5,887 nucleotides of DNA from an uncultured Clostridia bacterium (GTDB taxonomy: Bacteria; Bacillota; Clostridia; Peptostreptococcales; Anaerovoracaceae): assembly GCA_946402595.1 (NCBI GenBank), contig CAMIWY010000101.1:1-5887 (forward strand), written 5' to 3'. A program made the position numbers and the translations under genes. Positions 5,887-5,887 of this stretch are shown here, one piece after another; position 1 is the stretch's first letter, and every line of letters starts with the position of its first letter. The notes under the pieces were generated by a model that was not told the DNA's origin, did not search any database, and saw nothing but the letters and a program-made list of their open reading frames with translations.

Positions 5887-5887
5887 A

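Larger units (their letters stand above)
5764..5887. repeat. 69-bp tandem direct repeat, truncated by the window edge
   Basis: Bases 5764-5818 and 5833-5887 are identical over 55 nt, separated by 14 nt (5819-5832), so the period is 69 bp. Identity ends on the left at 5763 (T) versus 5832 (C); on the right it is cut by the end of the window. The unit is AT-rich, unlike the flanking gene, and contains the perfect palindromes TATTAATA and ACATGT. It lies in the Nudix upstream region. Copy number beyond the edge is unknown. Confidence 0.95.

Noticed and set aside
5764..5887. CRISPR array or origin iterons
   Set aside because: Only two copies with a 14-nt gap are seen, the repeat is longer than a CRISPR repeat, the gap is too short for a spacer, and no cas or replication gene is present.

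Overview
The window looks like a chromosomal fragment of a moderate-GC, anaerobic Gram-positive bacterium, most likely a Clostridia member of the Bacillota. The grounds are AGGAGG-type ribosome binding sites, extended -10 promoters, lipoprotein signal peptides, a Firmicutes-style cardiolipin synthase with an N-terminal membrane module, and a Suv3-like helicase of the kind I recall from clostridial genomes. The family-level assignment is not secure from the sequence alone. Every convincing gene lies on the minus strand, so transcription runs from right to left; the many plus-strand open frames are shadows.

Right to left: the window ends in a 69-bp tandem repeat (5764-5887) lying just upstream of a Nudix hydrolase gene (5229-5750). 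A 67-nt gap follows, then a 771-residue Suv3/SUPV3L1-like DExH RNA helicase with a C-terminal four-cysteine zinc ribbon (2846-5161). Its own candidate promoter ends so close to the ATG that the mRNA may be leaderless. After 104 nt with another candidate promoter comes a 283-residue, very acidic lipoprotein of unknown function (1890-2741), closed by a clear intrinsic terminator (1815-1856). Next is a cardiolipin synthase (112-1680) with two intact HKD motifs. Only 46 nt downstream, the first 21 codons of a second predicted lipoprotein run off the left edge (1-65).

The terminator splits the window into at least two transcription units: Nudix/helicase/lipoprotein, possibly with internal promoters, and cls plus the partial lipoprotein. 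The first unit mixes nucleotide and RNA metabolism with an envelope protein; the second is envelope-related. No mobile element, CRISPR array, tRNA, rRNA or toxin-antitoxin module is visible, and no clearly new multi-gene system can be argued from this window.

The most notable points are the eukaryotic/mitochondrial-type RNA helicase with an added zinc ribbon and an unassigned ~280-residue N-terminal region, its possibly leaderless promoter, the orphan acidic lipoprotein, and the terminal tandem repeat. That repeat's perfect match is exactly 55 nt and stops at the window edge, which suggests an assembler stopping point and an unresolved copy number.
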